The position numbers and the translations under genes were made by a program. The notes under the pieces are model-generated. The model was not told the origin of the DNA. It saw only the letters and a list, made by a program, of their open reading frames with translations, and did no database searches. Shown piece by piece: positions 37,701 through 48,800 of a stretch of DNA of 64,000 nucleotides. The DNA is from Primula veris. Taxonomy: Eukaryota > Streptophyta > Magnoliopsida > Ericales > Primulaceae. The DNA lies in the NCBI GenBank assembly GCA_963682055.1, contig OY821749.1, positions 28,775,631 through 28,839,630 of the forward strand, written 5' to 3'. Position 1 is the first letter of the stretch. Each line of letters begins with the position of its first letter.

Positions 37701-40700
37701 GAACTGGAAACTTCAGTCTCGGGTTCAATGGGAAACTGAATTGTGCGGGTAACCGAACAAAGCACTCGAGAACATAAATTCTCAGCCCATTTCTATGATG
37801 AAAGAGTGATAGACCTGTACCATTTTAAGGGTGAGCATGAGGCTCTTAATGAATCAAGTATCTCGAAGGTCGAGTGGGGTGAGTCAGGACACCCTTGACT
37901 TGAAAATCACCTATAACGAGTGTGTATGGCCGATACTATGTGATGATCTAGGGCTAAATCACTAGAGCACTCGGTTGAATTTGCCAAGGCAGTCCAAGGC
38001 CAAATATGGACAACAACCAAAGGGCTTAGTAAGTGGTGTAGAGAGGACACTGTGTGAGTATTACCCTGGTATGCACAAACGCTAAAGGGTTCAAGGCTTT
38101 AAGGCTACCCAATAGTAGCATATCAGATTTTACATCACTATGGCAGGTTCAAGGCGCGCGCTACCTGTCCTTATGCAGTGAATTCTCGTGGTTCTCTCGA
38201 TTGCATTTAGTTGCACGTTGCATGTTTTAGATCGCATTCATGTGGGGGATTGTTGGAAAAACTAATGGTTTTATGGAGTGAATGCTATTAAGTTTGTGGT
38301 TATAAAAAAACCATTTATTCCCCCATTTATGTGGGTCTTTTAATTGGTAAAAGATGTTACAAAGACATGGTTAAAAGGAAAAATGGTCTTGTAACATTAG
38401 GATATTTTTTTTTTTTCAAGACAAAGAAAAGACATACATCATATACACATCAAAAAACAAACACATATGCATACATATAGAGAGAGAGTACCGCACCACC
38501 AACGGCCCGACCGTGGCTAGGTGCCGTTTCCGCCGAGTCACAAGTGATAGACGTTGTACCTTGGGAACGAAGTGCCCCATGTAGCCAGAAGCAGAGGTGG
38601 CGGGGCAAATATCGTTTAAGGGAAACTGCTTGCAGTTACCTCGTCTCGGACATTAGTCCATTTCGGTATCATTTACATTAGTTTATGTTAATTCTTGTAA
38701 TTGATAATTATATATTTGAGGAAACCATTTTCTGTTTATTTGTCCATTTCTTTTCCGTAGAAATTATTGTGTTTATTTACAACGTACCCAACAAAATTTA
38801 CTGAACAAAACTAGCTACCATTCCTCAACAAAAGTCAAGGCTTTACTATTAACAAAAAAGTCAGAGATTTAGATATGCAATCTCATTTATCGACATTCTG
38901 GTACATAGCGGAAAACCTAGAAAACTACGAGCATATAAATAATGAGAGTCCCATTCATTGGTTTCCTAAAAGGCTAAAAGTAAAAGGATTTTTCAGAAAC
39001 TTAATTAATGGCATAAGTTAAGATATTTATGCGAGTTCCACTAGAATGCCTCTATGGTCCTTCAAACTTTTATGAACTGGGAATAGAGTTTGCTACATTT
39101 TCAGTGAATTATATTAATAGCAAGTGTAACAGCATGTAAATGTGACATTCTCCTACCTATAACAAGAATTATCCCTAAATACGATATAGAGTCGAGGTAC
39201 TGATGTAATGTTGTACTCCAGACACCGCGTTTGTAGAATGTTACTTTCCTTCTTTTATATGTTCTTGCGCATAGAATAAGAAAATTGCTTGATAAAAAGT
39301 GGTGGCTTATTGAAAAATCTTTTAATTAAAGTATCAAACCCGTGATGTGTGTGTCTCCATTCTTTAAGGTAACTGATTCCAATACACTACAAAAATAATT
39401 AGGATCTATTAAGATTTTAGCTTAGTAGCACGAAACGGAAGCGGGATCGGCTTATAAGAAAAGTATGGGAACGCATCTTAAACGTCTAGTTAGAATTGTA
39501 GGTTTTCCCATTAATATACTGTATTTGTAACTTGGTATATTTAGGTATAAGTAAAAAATAAAAATAAAATAAAATTTAGGTATAAGTAAACTGTCAATTT
39601 AACTTAAACGATATTAATAGCCTAATGCTGAGTTTTCATAACATTGTACACAGACTAACATTTGGTATTCGACTATTCTATTAGCTCCATATAAATATGT
39701 ACTACCCAATATGTAATGTGACAAAGAAATTTGTCGAACCTGATGCATTCGTTATTGAAAACTGAGACATTCTTCGAACACAGTCTTTCAATGCTTGGAG
39801 CTCAGCTTCTTTCTCATTTAGTTTAGTTTGGGCTTCGTGTAGTTCTGTTTCTAGTTCCACAATTTGTCCTTCCTGTTGTTTTATGAGCACATTGCACAAC
39901 TTTTGGTTCAAAACAGATGGCATTACACCATTCGATAAAACTAAATTCGAAAGCTCGTTATATCCCTCGTAGATACCTTCAGTTGAAGCCTCATTCTGCA
40001 CAATATAATACAGTAAGAAATCCGAAATTATTAACTACATGATATTCAAGCTGTTAAGAGTAATGGAAAATTATGTGTACTACCAATTGAACTAGCTTTA
40101 ATACTAAAACTATTTGTACAAAAATTCAAGAACTGAGATTATCACAGGGATGAAGTCGAAATTTGATTCAGATCAAGTTAATATCACATCAATGAGAAAA
40201 AGAAGGGACAACAAAGATAAGAATGGGTATATACGAGGCTAAAACTATCAATTCTGTTGATGTTTAAATCTGCATTCATACTGTATAACTTTTTGGTGCT
40301 TTTATAATGCAGTCCCATTATTATAATACAAAATACTCAACGTTGCCAAGTTAAAGACACGCACAAGGGAATCATAATGTTATTTCAAAAACTATACTTT
40401 GTAAAATCAAGAAGAAATAAAAACTCAAGAATTCTAACTTTCATGCATCTTTACTGAAATATGCTTCACATTATATATATATATTTATATATATATATAA
40501 GAAAGCATGAAGAGACCCAGTGGGTAACTAGCTCCAAGTTTTTTAATAATTATTTAGAAAAGGGGGGACTTCTTGAAATATTTGTGGTTTTGGAATAAAA
40601 CAATAGAAATGTTCTACTCCATGACAGGCTAAATTCATTCTCTACCAGGCAAGCAGTAACACCAGAGCATCCAGGTGGGCATAACAAATACAGAAAAAAA

Positions 40701-43700
40701 GCAGCAAAACGTGCATTGTAGGTTTTCTCACAATTCTGCAGAAAAATTTGTTGTTTTAAAATCAACGAAAAGATTGTCATGAAAAAAAAGAAAAACACAT
40801 CTGTGAAACAATCTTACAAGTAACTTCTGTTGGTCAAATTTTCAGTACAAAGAACACAGAAATCAATAATATTAATCTCACATTTTGGCTTTCTTAGCTA
40901 TATGGTTCCCGAAACTGTGTCACACTCTGCAATGGAAACAATATGTGAACATGCTATGTAAAACAACAGATAAGGTTTGAGAGAAGAAGAGATAAGAGAA
41001 GAGAAGTAAGGGAAAAATGAGAGAAGGCAATCACATTCTTAAAGAAAATAGTTTTATTCACCAATCAAAGTCTGAATTACAGTTACAGTATATGCATAAG
41101 CCTATTTGTAGACAGAGAAATGGCGAATGAAAACTTCAAATCATAAAGTTGTCTCTTTTCATCCTAAATGGTTAGGTTCTTTAAAGTCAAATAAATCCCT
41201 AATAGTTACAACTTTCAGAATTAAAGAACTCCTTCAAACTAATATCTTTTGAATAAATGGAAAGGAATCTAATTAATTAAGTAATCAATATTCCCCATTT
41301 CACCCTTTTCATCTTTTCTGGACAAATTTCCCATTTTACATTAATAGGATGCCGAGATAATTATATAATATTGATCATGCCAATAACATATCTCAATGAC
41401 TATAGTAAGGTAAATTTCAACTTTTCAGATATTATTCTAGGATACCCGAATGGAAATAACATGGAAGAAAAGAAACTTCCCAGAAGTTCTTTTGTTCGGT
41501 ATTCTCAAACCAGTGGTGGGGAGAAAAGCAACAACAAACACTTGGAAAAAGCACATTTTCAGATAGTTTTCAAAAAACAGAACACAATTTCAGGAGTTTC
41601 TGGAAAATAAATCTGGAAAAAATTTACCTCATAACTATCGAGTCTTCTTTCTTCAGGTACAGAAGCATCTGACTGGAAGCATGAAAGTTTTTGCAACTCG
41701 GACTCAAGTTCAGCTTCTAGAAAGTCCATTTCCATAATTTCTCCTTGTGATAGAGTGCTCCTATCACACTCGCCTTCTTCACTTACACAGGTACTGTAGT
41801 TTTGGACATTGTATTTGGCATATTTGCACTCAACGCTTGACTGTGGTAATAATGGGCTGTCTTTGCCTCTAGGCTCCTCTAAATCAGTATTTTTATCAAG
41901 TGTAGAACTTAAAACTTGACGATCATGTGATACCTTTCTTTTCGAAATTTCAAATTTCAATTCATTAACAACTTTTGCAGTTTCGTCCACTGCAGTATTA
42001 AGCTTACTGATTTCCGCTTTCCCAGCTGACATCATACACATGATTCCAACTCCAATTCCACGACTGAAATTTGAATTTCCTATAACATTGGAAAGGAAGA
42101 ATTAGACTGCATACAAAAAATGATATAAAAAAATTCAACCTTATGTTGCCCTGCATTTGCTATGCTTCCAAAACTATTTGCTAGCCTCAAAATGCAGAAC
42201 AGAAATACAAGATTGTTTATTCTTAAAGAAGAGCTTGTAGAGAAATATACTGATGATCCTTTCAGAAATCTATTAAATTTCTTTGTAAATGTTTCCAATT
42301 TTTTATCTTGGTACAGAATCAAACTATCTGGCCTTTGTTTTTCCAGTCTCATTATCAAACAAGAATAGGAACTTGGAAATCCAGATATAAATTACCAGAA
42401 TAAACCATAAAGCTTAAACTACGATGTGCCAATGTTTAATTAGTGCTAATACCAAACAATATAAAAGTGCATCATCACAAGATATGCCAACACTTCCAAC
42501 AAACTGTACTTTACAGCTGGTTGTTTGGTTTTGGCTTATTAAGCCAAATATCTGGGCTTGAAAATTCAAAGGTATACTGTGGTGGGTTAATTGAAATATC
42601 AGATCTTTTTTCGTTGATACTAACATACCTAGCACCATTATGGACCTTTTTTCACTCTTTTCAGTATATACTTACTCCAATAGATACTAATCAATTCATT
42701 TTTATTTTTATACTAAAAGATGCAAACAAAGAAGCACAACCAATCTCTAAATTTACGAATGTTTGTGATCTGTGAATTTTAAGAAATATTTACGCAATTC
42801 TGAGCCATATCCGTTTTCTTTCTAAAGTGCGCACATCGATTTCCAACCAAACATTTGGACATAATTTGGAAAACCTAGCAATTCCATCAACATACAGTAT
42901 ATACACTAAACATATACCTAACCTTTTGAAGAACAAGAATGGCATTTCCCAGGACCAAACTGCCAGTCCCTCTGTTTATTCACACAAAGATCAAATCCCT
43001 TCCAACCCTCTAAAACCCCGAAATTACATTTACCCATTTACCCCTTTTCTTAATCCCTTATCTGAACTCGGAAAAATAATAATACGTCTGATGGGTTACT
43101 CTAAAGACGGGATCTTTCGTCGATACTTTTATCATACTATATGACACCATTATAAAACTATTTCCCATCATTTTGAGAACCGTAATTAAAATCATGCCTC
43201 ACCTACAGCAAGATAAATGTACTTCCAAACTAATAAGATGCAAAATAGAAGCACAATAAACAGAGAAGGAACTAAGTGGAGAGGCAGCCCCTGTTATGAT
43301 AACACATTGATGAAAAACTAAAAAAAAATTTAATGTATTTTGACCAAAATCATAAAAAAATTAGCGTCCAGCCCCCCATTTTAAGGGGGGAAAAACTCAT
43401 ATAATGTACCAAAAAATTATATATAATATCGGCCCTCCCATTTCAAATTGTCCCTGTTAATGAATGCTTATTGAACTACTTCTATTTTTAAACAATAATA
43501 CTACAAAAAATTGCATGCATAATCTGGAAACTTATCAATTTGCATCAAAACAATAAATACAAACTATAAATATACATTAAATAAGGAAAAAAAGAAACCT
43601 TTGGAAGAACAAGAATCACATTTGGCAGGACCAAACTTGGAAACCCTCCTTTTCTTCACACAAACACCAAATCCCTTCTTACTTTCAAGTTTACTCAAAC

Positions 43701-43905
43701 TACCCACTTTTTTTCCACCAAACCTTTTTACCCTTTTATTTTTTACAACACCGTTATCTGGGCTTGAAAATTCAAAGTCATAATCAGATGGGTTAGTATA
43801 AAGATCGGATCTTTTATGGGTTTTTTGATCTGGGTCATTGTTGAATATCTTGGTAGCTAAAAAGCTTGACCCTGCTAGTGCTGCTGCTACAGCAAACTGC
43901 CACAT
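31742..43905 (-). CDS. POLAR-like protein (stomatal-lineage polarity family)
   Basis: Probable member of the plant POLAR/POLAR-like family, scaffold proteins that mark a cortical domain in asymmetrically dividing cells. Exons on the minus strand: 43599-43905, 41628-42079, 39740-39995, 31742-31890. All join in phase, giving 387 residues. The N-terminus [19 protein letters not shown] is hydrophobic. A basic region follows, then [19 protein letters not shown] and [20 protein letters not shown] (the block that suggested the family), an acidic [15 protein letters not shown], a coiled-coil ([20 protein letters not shown]), and a C-terminal [20 protein letters not shown]. Intron 3 is 7.8 kb because of a Copia insertion in the opposite orientation. 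Intron 1 has relics of exon 1. The coding parts look intact. The family name is from memory of conserved blocks; the exon structure is firmer. Confidence 0.7.
32293..32835 (+). repeat. 5' LTR of the Copia element
   Basis: 543 bp, TGTTGGAAAAAC...CGTACCCAACA, preceded by the target duplication AAATT (32288-32292). It contains an AG microsatellite and a GC-richer block around 32530-32690 (CCGACCGTGGCTAGGTGCCG). Confidence 0.92.
36985..37672 (+). pseudogene. Decayed Copia reverse transcriptase/RNase H remnant
   Basis: In shifting frames one can read the end of a Copia polyprotein: [10 protein letters not shown] (near 37000), [47 protein letters not shown] and finally [20 protein letters not shown] with SSREMGFE. 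Stops and frameshifts interrupt it many times, and the first two-thirds of pol and all of gag are unrecognisable. The open frames on the opposite strand here are chance. Confidence 0.75.
38251..38793 (+). repeat. 3' LTR of the Copia element
   Basis: 543 bp, the same length as the 5' LTR and identical to it as far as I could compare, including the T12 run and the AG repeat. Followed by AAATT (38794-38798), matching the left flank. Confidence 0.92.
42546..42612 (-). pseudogene. Second, shorter relic of POLAR-like exon 1
   Basis: ATCTGGGCTTGAAAATTCAA followed by GGTGGGTTA and ATCAGATCTTTT matches the exon 1 stretch at about 43755-43815 (TATCTGGGCTTGAAAATTCA, GATGGGTTAG, GATCGGATCTTTT). Too short and shifted to be used as an exon. 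Confidence 0.6.
42920..43120 (-). pseudogene. Relic copy of POLAR-like exon 1 in intron 1
   Basis: On the plus strand this stretch reads ACCTTTTGAAGAACAAGAAT, AGGACCAAACT, CTTCACACAAA-like and CAAATCCCTTC, then TCTGATGGGTTA near its end. These follow the same order as the real exon 1 antisense (43597-43810: ACCTTTGGAAGAACAAGAAT, AGGACCAAACT, TTCACACAAACACC, CAAATCCCTTC, CAGATGGGTTA). The copy has indels and no open frame, so it is not coding. A second, shorter fragment sits at 42546-42612. Confidence 0.7.
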
Positions 43906-43916
43906 TTGTAGAGAGA

Positions 43917-43951
43917 GATAGAGAGAGAGAGTGTGTGTGTGTGTGTGTTGT
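43917..43951. repeat. Compound GA/GT microsatellite in the POLAR-like leader
   Basis: A short GA run passes directly into about nine GT units, 12-45 bases upstream of the minus-strand start codon. It probably lies in the 5' untranslated region or core promoter. Confidence 0.85.
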
Positions 43952-45820
43952 TGGGATCATAATAAGTGGAAATTTTAAAAAGTGTTGGTTTGTAAAGTGT
44001 GAGAAAATGGAGGTGTCACGTGACTTGTCACGTGCTTCCCGCTTTTGTAACCCTTTTTGCTTGGGTCAAACAGTCCCGGTAGTACCATTTTTACATACTT
44101 ATAAATTATATTAAAATTGTTAAAATTAATTTTTTTTAAATCTAATCGTAAAATTTAACATTTAAACTATATGATCAAATTTTCAAAATTTTAATTCCGA
44201 TAATTTTGATAAAAGTTCTTGACCGATCAAAATTACACGTAGTTTCATAATGAATAGTTAAATAGGAACCGACTGAGTAAAATTTAATAAATGAGCAATT
44301 AATTAAAGTGTACCACTTATCAAAATATGTACCTTCAATTTTTTTTAATTTAATAAAATAGTTCAAATCACGAAGTATAAGGTGAAATTTAAAATTTTAA
44401 AAATTTAGATACGAGAAACAGCAAGTCAAAGTTGCACGTATTTTCAAAAGTACATTTACTCATACACTTAATAGTAAAAAAAATTCTTTCTACATAAATT
44501 TAGTAAGAAAAGTAATGTTATTTTTTATTGCAATCAGTGAAAAGTAATTCAAACTCATACATTAGTAAAATAGAATTAGAGTTAAATTTGAAAATGTGTC
44601 TTCAAGTGTAATGTAATTAAACAGTATACGTTTATAATTGCAAACAACTTCTCTATTGCCTACGAGTGTTATGGCGAATGACGAATGGCGAATTATGTAT
44701 GAATTTGGTGATCAACGACCTATGTGTTGAAGGGACGCTATTGATCATGATTGAAATGGAGAGGGTCCATACTAAATAGCTAATACGTACCTTCCATATT
44801 TACACCCAGTCTTTGTGTCGTCTTTGGCTGTATTTGCCGAAGAACATTCGGTCCTTCAGTGATCGTCAACGAGATGTAACCTCAAGAAACAATCCTCCAA
44901 ATAGAAAAATTTAATAAAAACAACTAAATAGACACTAAGAGCGTATGGATCAATGTATGTTCTGTATCAATTTCTTCTAGATATCTGTATACTAGTTTTC
45001 TTTAAGTCGTCTCCTTGATAGGGGGATATCATAAGTTCAATATATAAATTAAATAATAAGTTATATAAGAGACAGAAAATGTTATTAGAGGTAAAAATGA
45101 ATATGAAGAGTGAAAATATTACTGTAATAGATTATGATAAAATATATAGTTATTTATGATAGAAATATTAAAATAGTGATATTGATAACAAGAGAATGTT
45201 AAATTGTTGCCCTTAAAGGTATAAAAGCCTGTTAGTATAGCTAAAAATATATGATAATCCATATCAATTAATTATAGGGTTTATTTTTTGGCCTAGCTAA
45301 AACTATAGCTGAGTTCGGTCCGATTTAGTTTGGTTTTTGGCAAAACCGAAACCGATCAGATTTTCCGTTTCGATTTTTTTCGATTTCGGTCTTTTTAGTT
45401 TTTGGACCGAACCGAACCAAACCGGTTTGTTTCGATCCGGTTTCGGGTTTTTTTGGTTTTATTTTTGGTTTTTCAGTCTTTTTCGATTTTTTTTCATTCG
45501 ATTTTATTGTAAACCGAAACCAACCCGAAAAAGCTTTGATCAATTTCGATTACGGTCTATTGGGTTCGGTTTGATTTTTTTTTGGATTTTAACACTGCAA
45601 GGACTACTTATCAAGCATTGAGCACCATTTGTTTTAATAATAACACAAACTATACGTGTTCATTTTACCACCAAGTAAAAAAGTAAAAAATAAAAAGTAA
45701 CTTCATCTTCATCGCCTCTCCATCTCCCCTGCAATTACCCCTTTCTCTTTCTCTCTCTATATCTATATACCATTTCTCTTATAATAATTAACGTATTTTT
45801 TGGTCTAAAAAAATTGTAAA
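43952..45820. other. Divergent spacer between POLAR-like and DDB2
   Basis: Shared promoter region of two divergent genes. 44110-44280 resembles the right part of a Stowaway-type element (GATCAAAATTACACGTAGTT, ending GGAACCGACTGAGTA), but its left end is not recognisable. 45305-45560 is a run of TTCGGTTT/AACCGAAA-like words. A CT-rich leader with TATATA (45765) precedes the DDB2 start. Confidence 0.5.
45305..45560. repeat. AACCGAA/TTCGGTTT-rich low-complexity block
   Basis: Repeated GGTTTCGGTTT- and AACCGAACC-like words at irregular spacing, ending about 260 bases before the DDB2 start codon. Both strands show Phe- or Lys-rich open frames caused only by this composition. Confidence 0.65.
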
Positions 45821-48800
45821 ATGGGTCCTCAAACAAGAAGAATGACGTTTCCTAAAGTTATTATAGAGAGAGATACAGATTCTGAACAAAGTTCATCTGA
45901 AGAAGAAGATTATGAAGAAGAATATGAAGAAGAAGAAACCCTTTTAAGTAATAATGTAAAATCCAAAGAAGAAGAAAAAGAAATGGAAAAAGTTGGTTTT
46001 GTTGCTAATAGTAGTAATAGTAAGAAAAATATGGTTAATAAACAGCAAATTAGAGTGCCTATTACTATGTCTCTCAGCAAGGTTTGCAAGGTATTTTTTT
46101 TAATTCACTTTTGAGTTATGAATATAGTTGTTTACTTATGTATGTTTATAGATACAAACTAATAAGTAGTTTTTGTTGGAGACTTGGAGGGAAAGAGTAC
46201 ACTTTTATGAATAATTTTTGTGTTTTTTGGTAAAAATTGTTAAGTATGGGAGTAAGAAAGTAACTGATAGTGGGTAAATTAAATGAAAAGTGAAATCCAT
46301 GTACTTTTTTTATAGTCATAACTTATAATGTATAAAAGAGTAATTTTTGTTGCTACTTTTAAAAGTAGAGAAGTATGTGTTCCTTCCCAATGGGAAATGA
46401 ATAATTATTTAGTGTTCTGTTGTGTTGTATTGTTGTGTTATTGGTACTTTTGGATATCTCATTTGGTTAGGCTATTAATGGAAAATGGCAAAGAATTTTA
46501 GGAATGAGTTTTGAGCATAAGTGAGTTGCCAGTTGGGTTACAAGGGTGTGAATTGTGATATTTCCATTTTGAGAAAAGGCGACACAAGATATAATTTGTT
46601 TTTTGTATTTTAGTTAAAGTGTTCCTATTACAGCACTTGAGTCGTAATAAGAAGAAACCTTCACATAGATTTCAACCCATCCATGTTACAGGTTGGTTCC
46701 ATCACTGGTTTTGTGATTTAAGGAGTGTGAGATTTATAACCTCGTGCGGAAAATATAAGAAACATGAAAGATGAAAGACAATGTACCCTTAAAATTTTGC
46801 ATCTTCTGATGGAGTGATATGCACAAATGGCAATTCAACATTAAAATCGCATTTAAAGTTTAAAAAAATTACTTGCAAAAATCAGGAAAAAACATACCTT
46901 TTTTGCAATGGTGTTTTAGTTTTCAGTATCTGAAGTATGATGGTTTGGGTAAACTAGTTGGGCAAGTACATTTCCCTTGTGATAGTCTAAATTTCCAATT
47001 GCATAGAACAGAACAAATGTATATCTTGTTACTTTATATTTGTTCAACTTATATTGTTTTTCTTTATCATTATTGATAGGTTTGTAAGCAAAAAGGTCAT
47101 GAGGCAGGATTTAAGGGGCCAACTTACATTGATTGCCCTATGAAGCCTTGTTACCTTTGCAAATTGCCTGGTAATAACTTGTTCCACCTTTTTATTCTGA
47201 AGTGTTTTTTATTCTTTTGTTTAGTTTGCTTGATTTTTAGTAAATCTGCCTATATTAGAAATAATTTCACATGTTTGTTTTTAGTTAAGAGTGCCGTTTG
47301 CATCCATTTTCCTTGTTTAGATTTCCTTACTATGTATATTCATTTACATGTGGTTTCAACATAAGCACATTTATCATCCATCCAAGCCAGCTAACTTCAT
47401 TCGTTATAACTGGGTTGATTAATTTACTGATTATATTTTTCTTTTTTGGTTTTGTTTCTTTGAAGGTCACACCACAACGACTTGTCCTCACCGTATTTCT
47501 TGTGAAAATGGAGGCGTACCAGCTTTGTGTCGAAAAGACAGTAACAAGTCCTTGCATTTTGTGTTTGAAAGACAGCTCAGACCTCATGTACCTCCAGTGA
47601 GATGGAATCTTTGTCATACTTATATATGTTTATATATCAATAATCTTAGATCTTATCATTTAGCAGGTTTTCTTGAACCTCATTATACTTGATTAAGAGA
47701 AGCTAACGAATGTTATGGAAAAATATGTTCATCTCTTTCCTGTAATTCCAGAACATTTTCTGTCATGCTTTTTTACTATTTAGATTTTTGCTTGGATCAC
47801 ATCTAGAAAAGTTTAAGTGGCGGCCAATGACATAGGTGAAGTTGTGGTGGAAAATATATTGCTATATAAAAATAAGTTTAATCCTGGTTAGGGTAAAGTA
47901 CGGAAAATGATAAAGCGGCATAGACGAGTCCTGATATTCTACCCCCTCATTTTTACCCTCTTAATCATTTTTCCCCCAGGTTTAATGGTTATGCACTCAT
48001 ACTACATTTGTTCTTATATTTTTTCTAAGTTAAGTAATCTATGATTTTTTCTTAAAAATAATAAATGGAATATTTATTAACGACGTCTGTAAAATGGATA
48101 AAAGTATATGTACACGGGGTTTTGCATTTTTATTTTTTTTGGAATAGTAAATATGGGATGAAGCCAAGTTTTTTTTTCTTATATATATATTTTTTGGTTT
48201 TATCTTCTAGATTAAGCCAGCATTCACAATTCCTGATCAAGTGAATTGTGCAGTTATCAGATACCATAGTAGAAGAGTCACATGCTTGGAGTTTCATCCG
48301 AGTAGTAATAATATACTCTTATCTGGTGACAAGGTTAGTACCATTGTATTTACATTATTGGGGATGATTGTGTCTAAATTATGCTTATTGTATTTTGTTT
48401 TAGTAAGAGTTTTCTTCTGTATTAAAGTAACAATGTCTTTTTGGTGTGATTGTAAAGAAAGGACAACTTGGAATCTGGGACTATGCTAAGGTCCATGAAA
48501 AGACAGTTTATGGGAACATCCACAGTTGCATACTTAACAACATGAAGTGAGTGGTCCCTTCATTTGGTTTGTTTTTTAAGTTGGCATCTGAAAAAAAACT
48601 CGTCGTCTCATCTCTGAAATAAGTTGATCATCGTCCAAATATGTTCAGATTTAATCCCAGAAACGATGGAACAGTATATGCAGCGTCATCAGATGGAACA
48701 ATTAGTTGCACTGATTTGGAGACTGGAATTTCCTTGTCATCGATGAACCTTAATCCTAATGGCTGGCAGGTATCTTCGAACTTTAAGCTTGATAAGTGGA

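Larger units (their letters stand above)
32293..38793 (+). mobile_element. Copia LTR retrotransposon, non-autonomous, inserted in POLAR-like intron 3
   Basis: Two 543 bp direct LTRs (32293-32835 and 38251-38793) that look identical by eye start TGTTGG and end CCAACA. The flanking 5-mers are both AAATT, a perfect target-site duplication. A purine tract TGTGGGGGA sits just before the right LTR, as in plant Copia elements, and fixes the plus orientation. The 5.4 kb interior has no long reading frame. Only a frameshifted, stop-ridden RT/RNase H remnant near 36990-37670 is recognisable. Around 34850-35150 many AATAATTTGTTGAAAT-like words repeat. Recent insertion with a dead pol implies mobilisation by another element's proteins. 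The orientation is antisense to the host gene. Confidence 0.9.

Noticed and set aside
36066..37728. Several minus-strand open frames inside the Copia element
   Set aside because: The readable pol remnant is on the plus strand; the minus frames have no family resemblance.
45325..45621. Phe-rich plus-strand and Lys-rich minus-strand open frames upstream of DDB2
   Set aside because: Both arise from the TTCGGTTT/AACCGAAA repeat composition.
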